From an uncultured Clostridia bacterium (lineage in GTDB: Bacteria > Bacillota > Clostridia > Oscillospirales > Ruminococcaceae), in assembly GCA_947629335.1 (NCBI GenBank), contig CANRDI010000001.1, positions 1 to 64,000 of the forward strand: 64,000 bases of DNA, given 5' to 3'. Positions 62,132-64,000 of the stretch are shown here, one piece after another. The position numbers were made by a program, and so were the translations under genes. Position 1 is the stretch's first letter. Each line of letters opens with the position of its first letter. The notes beneath the pieces were generated by a model. The model did not search any database and was not told the origin of the DNA. It saw only the letters and a program-made list of their open reading frames with translations.

Positions 62132-62901
62132 GAAAAGAAGCTTTGTATCTTTCCCACAGATGCGGTGATGGCAATTTACAGAGCGTTTTTTCCTGTATTG
62201 ATATCGTATGGGTGCTGTATGATAAGGTAATGAATTGGAGCCCTGAAAAGGCGCGGGATGACAATAGAGACTTTTTCATTATCAGTAAAGGACAAGCCAC
62301 ATTGGCGCTATATCCTGTATTAATTGAAAAGGGAATGTTTGACGAGAAAGAAGTTGCACGTGAAATCGGAAACTTTAACAGCAGATACTGTATTCAGACC
62401 GATTTGACTAAATTTCAGGGCGGAATTGAAAATAATGCAGGGTCGCTTGGGCATGGTCTGCCTTTTGCAGTTGGGGTCGCCTATGCAAATAAAATAAAAC
62501 ATTCCCAGTCCTTGGTATATGTTTTGTGCGGTGATGGGGAATTTTGCGAAGGAACGATGTGGGAATCGTGCATTTTTTCAAGCGCGAGACATCTGGATAA
62601 TTTATGTATTATTATTGATGATAATGATTCGGTTGGTGCAATGGTTGAAATGGGCGATATGCAACAAAAATTACAAGCATTTGGTTTTGATGTTTTAAAG
62701 GTGAATGGACATAATTTGATAGAACTTGAAGAGACTTTTATGAAATTAAAGACACAAAAAAGCGGCAGACCAAGAGCGATTATTGCAAAAACTAAACGTG
62801 GATATGGAAGCCAGACAATGGAACAAAATGATATTTGGTTCCATAAATCACCTAATGAAGTTGAACTTAGTATTCTGCAAAAGGAGATCGATGAGTTTTG
62901 A
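62107..62901 (+). CDS. Transketolase-like, N-terminal (TPP-binding) subunit
   Basis: A 264-residue TPP-binding half-transketolase: LSHRCGDGNLQSVFSCIDIVWVLY, GSLGHGLPFAVGVAYANKIK, GDGEFCEGTMWES and ADAIIDDNDSVGAM-like IIDDNDSVGAM. The pair with the next gene makes a split transketolase that transfers two-carbon ketol units. The substrate loop differs from standard enzymes of the pentose phosphate pathway (DNDSVGAM for DxNGLQ), fitting a special sugar role. GAGGAG lies upstream inside the aldolase gene. Confidence 0.87.
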   Translation: MQDISRKLRKEALYLSHRCGDGNLQSVFSCIDIVWVLYDKVMNWSPEKARDDNRDFFIISKGQATLALYPVLIEKGMFDEKEVAREIGNFNSRYCIQTDLTKFQGGIENNAGSLGHGLPFAVGVAYANKIKHSQSLVYVLCGDGEFCEGTMWESCIFSSARHLDNLCIIIDDNDSVGAMVEMGDMQQKLQAFGFDVLKVNGHNLIELEETFMKLKTQKSGRPRAIIAKTKRGYGSQTMEQNDIWFHKSPNEVELSILQKEIDEF

Positions 62902-63785
62902 GAAGAGCATTTTTGAATCGGATTGCGGAAATGATTCGTAATGAAGAAGATACGGTGTTTTTTACCGTTGATATAGGTATGTGGGCAATCAGAGACGAAC
63001 TAATGGAATATCCTGATCGCTGTGTGAATGTTGGAATTTATGAGGACGGTATGTTTTCAATTGCAGCGGGAATGGCGAGCCGAGGTCTGGTTCCCACACT
63101 TTTTGGAATTCAACCATATTTGATTGAAAGGACCTTAGAGCAAATCAAAATGGATTTAGCTTATCAAAAATTGGGGGTAAATATTGTCGGCACAGGTGCT
63201 GCGGTCGATTATTCAAAATATGGATATTCACATTACTGTGCAGAAGATGTTCAGATCATAAAGATGATACCGGGATGCGAATTTGTTGCACCCGGAACTG
63301 CAAAGCAATTTTTGCAGTTATTCAACGAATCTTACAGGGACGGACATCCGACATTTTTCCGTGTAAGCGATCATCCAAACACAAAGTATGATGTAGATGT
63401 GGAATTCGGGAAAGCAAATGTAATACAAACAGGCAATAAAGGTACTGTTATTGCAGTGTCAGTCATGCTGGATGCAGTGATGGAGGCGTGCAATGGTAAA
63501 GATGTAACAGTGATTTATTATACTACTTTGGAGCCTTTTGACCGCAAAACCTTAGCCGAAAACTGCAGTTCATCAAAATTATTGATTGTTGAACCGGAGT
63601 TTGAGGGAAGTCTTTTATATGATGTGCATAAAGCATTCCCCAGTGCCGAACTGCAGATAGACAGTATTGCATTCCCGCGAGAGATCTTTAGAAATTATGG
63701 TACATATGATGAAAAAATGGCATATTATGGCCTGACGAAAGATGTAATTTGCAAAAAAGCAGATGAGTTTTTTGAGATAGGTTAA
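62898..63785 (+). CDS. Transketolase-like, C-terminal subunit
   Basis: The 295-residue partner of the preceding gene, with the Glu-containing loop NVGIYEDGMFSIAAGMASRGLVPT, where the Glu normally activates TPP, and the transketolase C-domain (LLIVEPEFEGSLLYDV). The start is TTG, overlapping the stop of the N-subunit by four bases, with AAGGAGATCG upstream. Together they are the size of one transketolase. Confidence 0.87.
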   Translation: MRRAFLNRIAEMIRNEEDTVFFTVDIGMWAIRDELMEYPDRCVNVGIYEDGMFSIAAGMASRGLVPTLFGIQPYLIERTLEQIKMDLAYQKLGVNIVGTGAAVDYSKYGYSHYCAEDVQIIKMIPGCEFVAPGTAKQFLQLFNESYRDGHPTFFRVSDHPNTKYDVDVEFGKANVIQTGNKGTVIAVSVMLDAVMEACNGKDVTVIYYTTLEPFDRKTLAENCSSSKLLIVEPEFEGSLLYDVHKAFPSAELQIDSIAFPREIFRNYGTYDEKMAYYGLTKDVICKKADEFFEIG

Positions 63786-63898
63786 GGTATAGTGACGGAA
63801 TGATAATTTATCAATAGATCAAGAGAAAAGCCTATCTATGACAGATTTGCGGGCGACACTTTATTTCAAATATAGGATAAACGCAAAGGAGAAATGTT

Positions 63899-64000
63899 AT
63901 GAATGACTTTACCGGAAAGACGGTGCTTGTTACAGGAGGAACATCAGGTATAGGTAGAGCCTGTGCTATGCGATTTGCAAAAGAGGGCGCAAATGTAATA
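63899..64000 (+). CDS. Short-chain dehydrogenase/reductase, 5' end (partial)
   Basis: The first 34 codons of an [37 protein letters not shown] contains the TGxxxGIG NAD(P)-binding motif (quoted here in two parts: VTGGTSGIG and RFAKEG). AAGGAG precedes ATG. It runs off the right edge. As the next gene after the split transketolase it may reduce a keto group on the CDP-sugar. The 113 bases between it and the transketolase show no supported feature. Confidence 0.88.
   Translation, partial: MNDFTGKTVLVTGGTSGIGRACAMRFAKEGANVI

Overview
The window looks like a chromosome segment of a spore-forming Clostridia bacterium, most likely a gut Ruminococcaceae/Oscillospiraceae-type organism. This rests on gene order (plsX-rnc-radical SAM-smc-ftsY; rdgB-yhbY-nadD-yqeK-rsfS; aroQ-M24 peptidase-efp), on sporulation genes (spoIIID, ylmC/ymxH), on many TTGACA-17-TATAAT promoters and strong AGGAG ribosome binding sites, and on ECF-type riboflavin uptake under an FMN riboswitch. 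Genus is not resolved from sequence alone. No rRNA, tRNA or CRISPR array was seen.

Layout. 0-12.9 kb: housekeeping block read rightward: trmFO (end), plsX, rnc with an unusual pentapeptide-repeat extension, a radical SAM protein, smc, ftsY, rdgB, yhbY, nadD, yqeK, rsfS, rpsU, a hypothetical gene, yqeG and an endonuclease IV-like gene. 12.9-22.6 kb: aroQ, an M24-family protein lacking metal ligands, a SUKH protein, efp, a zinc-ribbon protein, hisC, metY-like, ydcF-like, an ABC-F protein with a degenerate second ATPase, a DEDDh exonuclease and ylmC. 22.8-28.1 kb: rpsB-tsf, an array of 135-bp repeats, spoIIID (minus), a methionine gamma-lyase-like gene, a membrane protein and yicC. 28.2-31 kb (minus): lipoprotein, DUF5662-like protein, FMN-riboswitch-controlled riboflavin transporter.

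31-37.1 kb is a signalling locus with divergent promoters. Leftward are a REC-HD-GYP protein and a free Hpt protein; rightward are a two-domain response regulator and a PocR-type hybrid histidine kinase. 37.3-40.6 kb is an iron(II) uptake operon (feoA, feoA, feoB, Cys-rich small protein) carrying three matching GGTTAG-N6-CTAAC operators. 40.6-41.3 kb holds a second copy of the hairpin repeat family, inverted relative to the first. 41.3-42.8 kb has a FAH-family hydrolase and an unknown small protein.

From 43 kb to the window end is an extracellular polysaccharide locus, AT-richer than the rest. It holds a priming sugar transferase, a decayed second copy, five glycosyltransferases, two acyltransferases, a decayed acetyltransferase, a cobalamin-type radical SAM protein, an EpsG/Wzy-type polymerase, a flippase, and a CDP-sugar module. 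The module is rfbF, rfbG, rfbH, an acetolactate-synthase-like enzyme, an HMGL-like aldolase, a split transketolase and an SDR. I infer that the module makes a branched-chain CDP-3,6-dideoxy sugar. Three genes of this locus carry an in-frame G8 tract, the broken acetyltransferase has a frameshift at a G5 tract, and a T17 tract sits just upstream of the locus promoter. Together these suggest phase-variable expression and structure of the polysaccharide. This, with the CDP-sugar module, is the most interesting part of the window.
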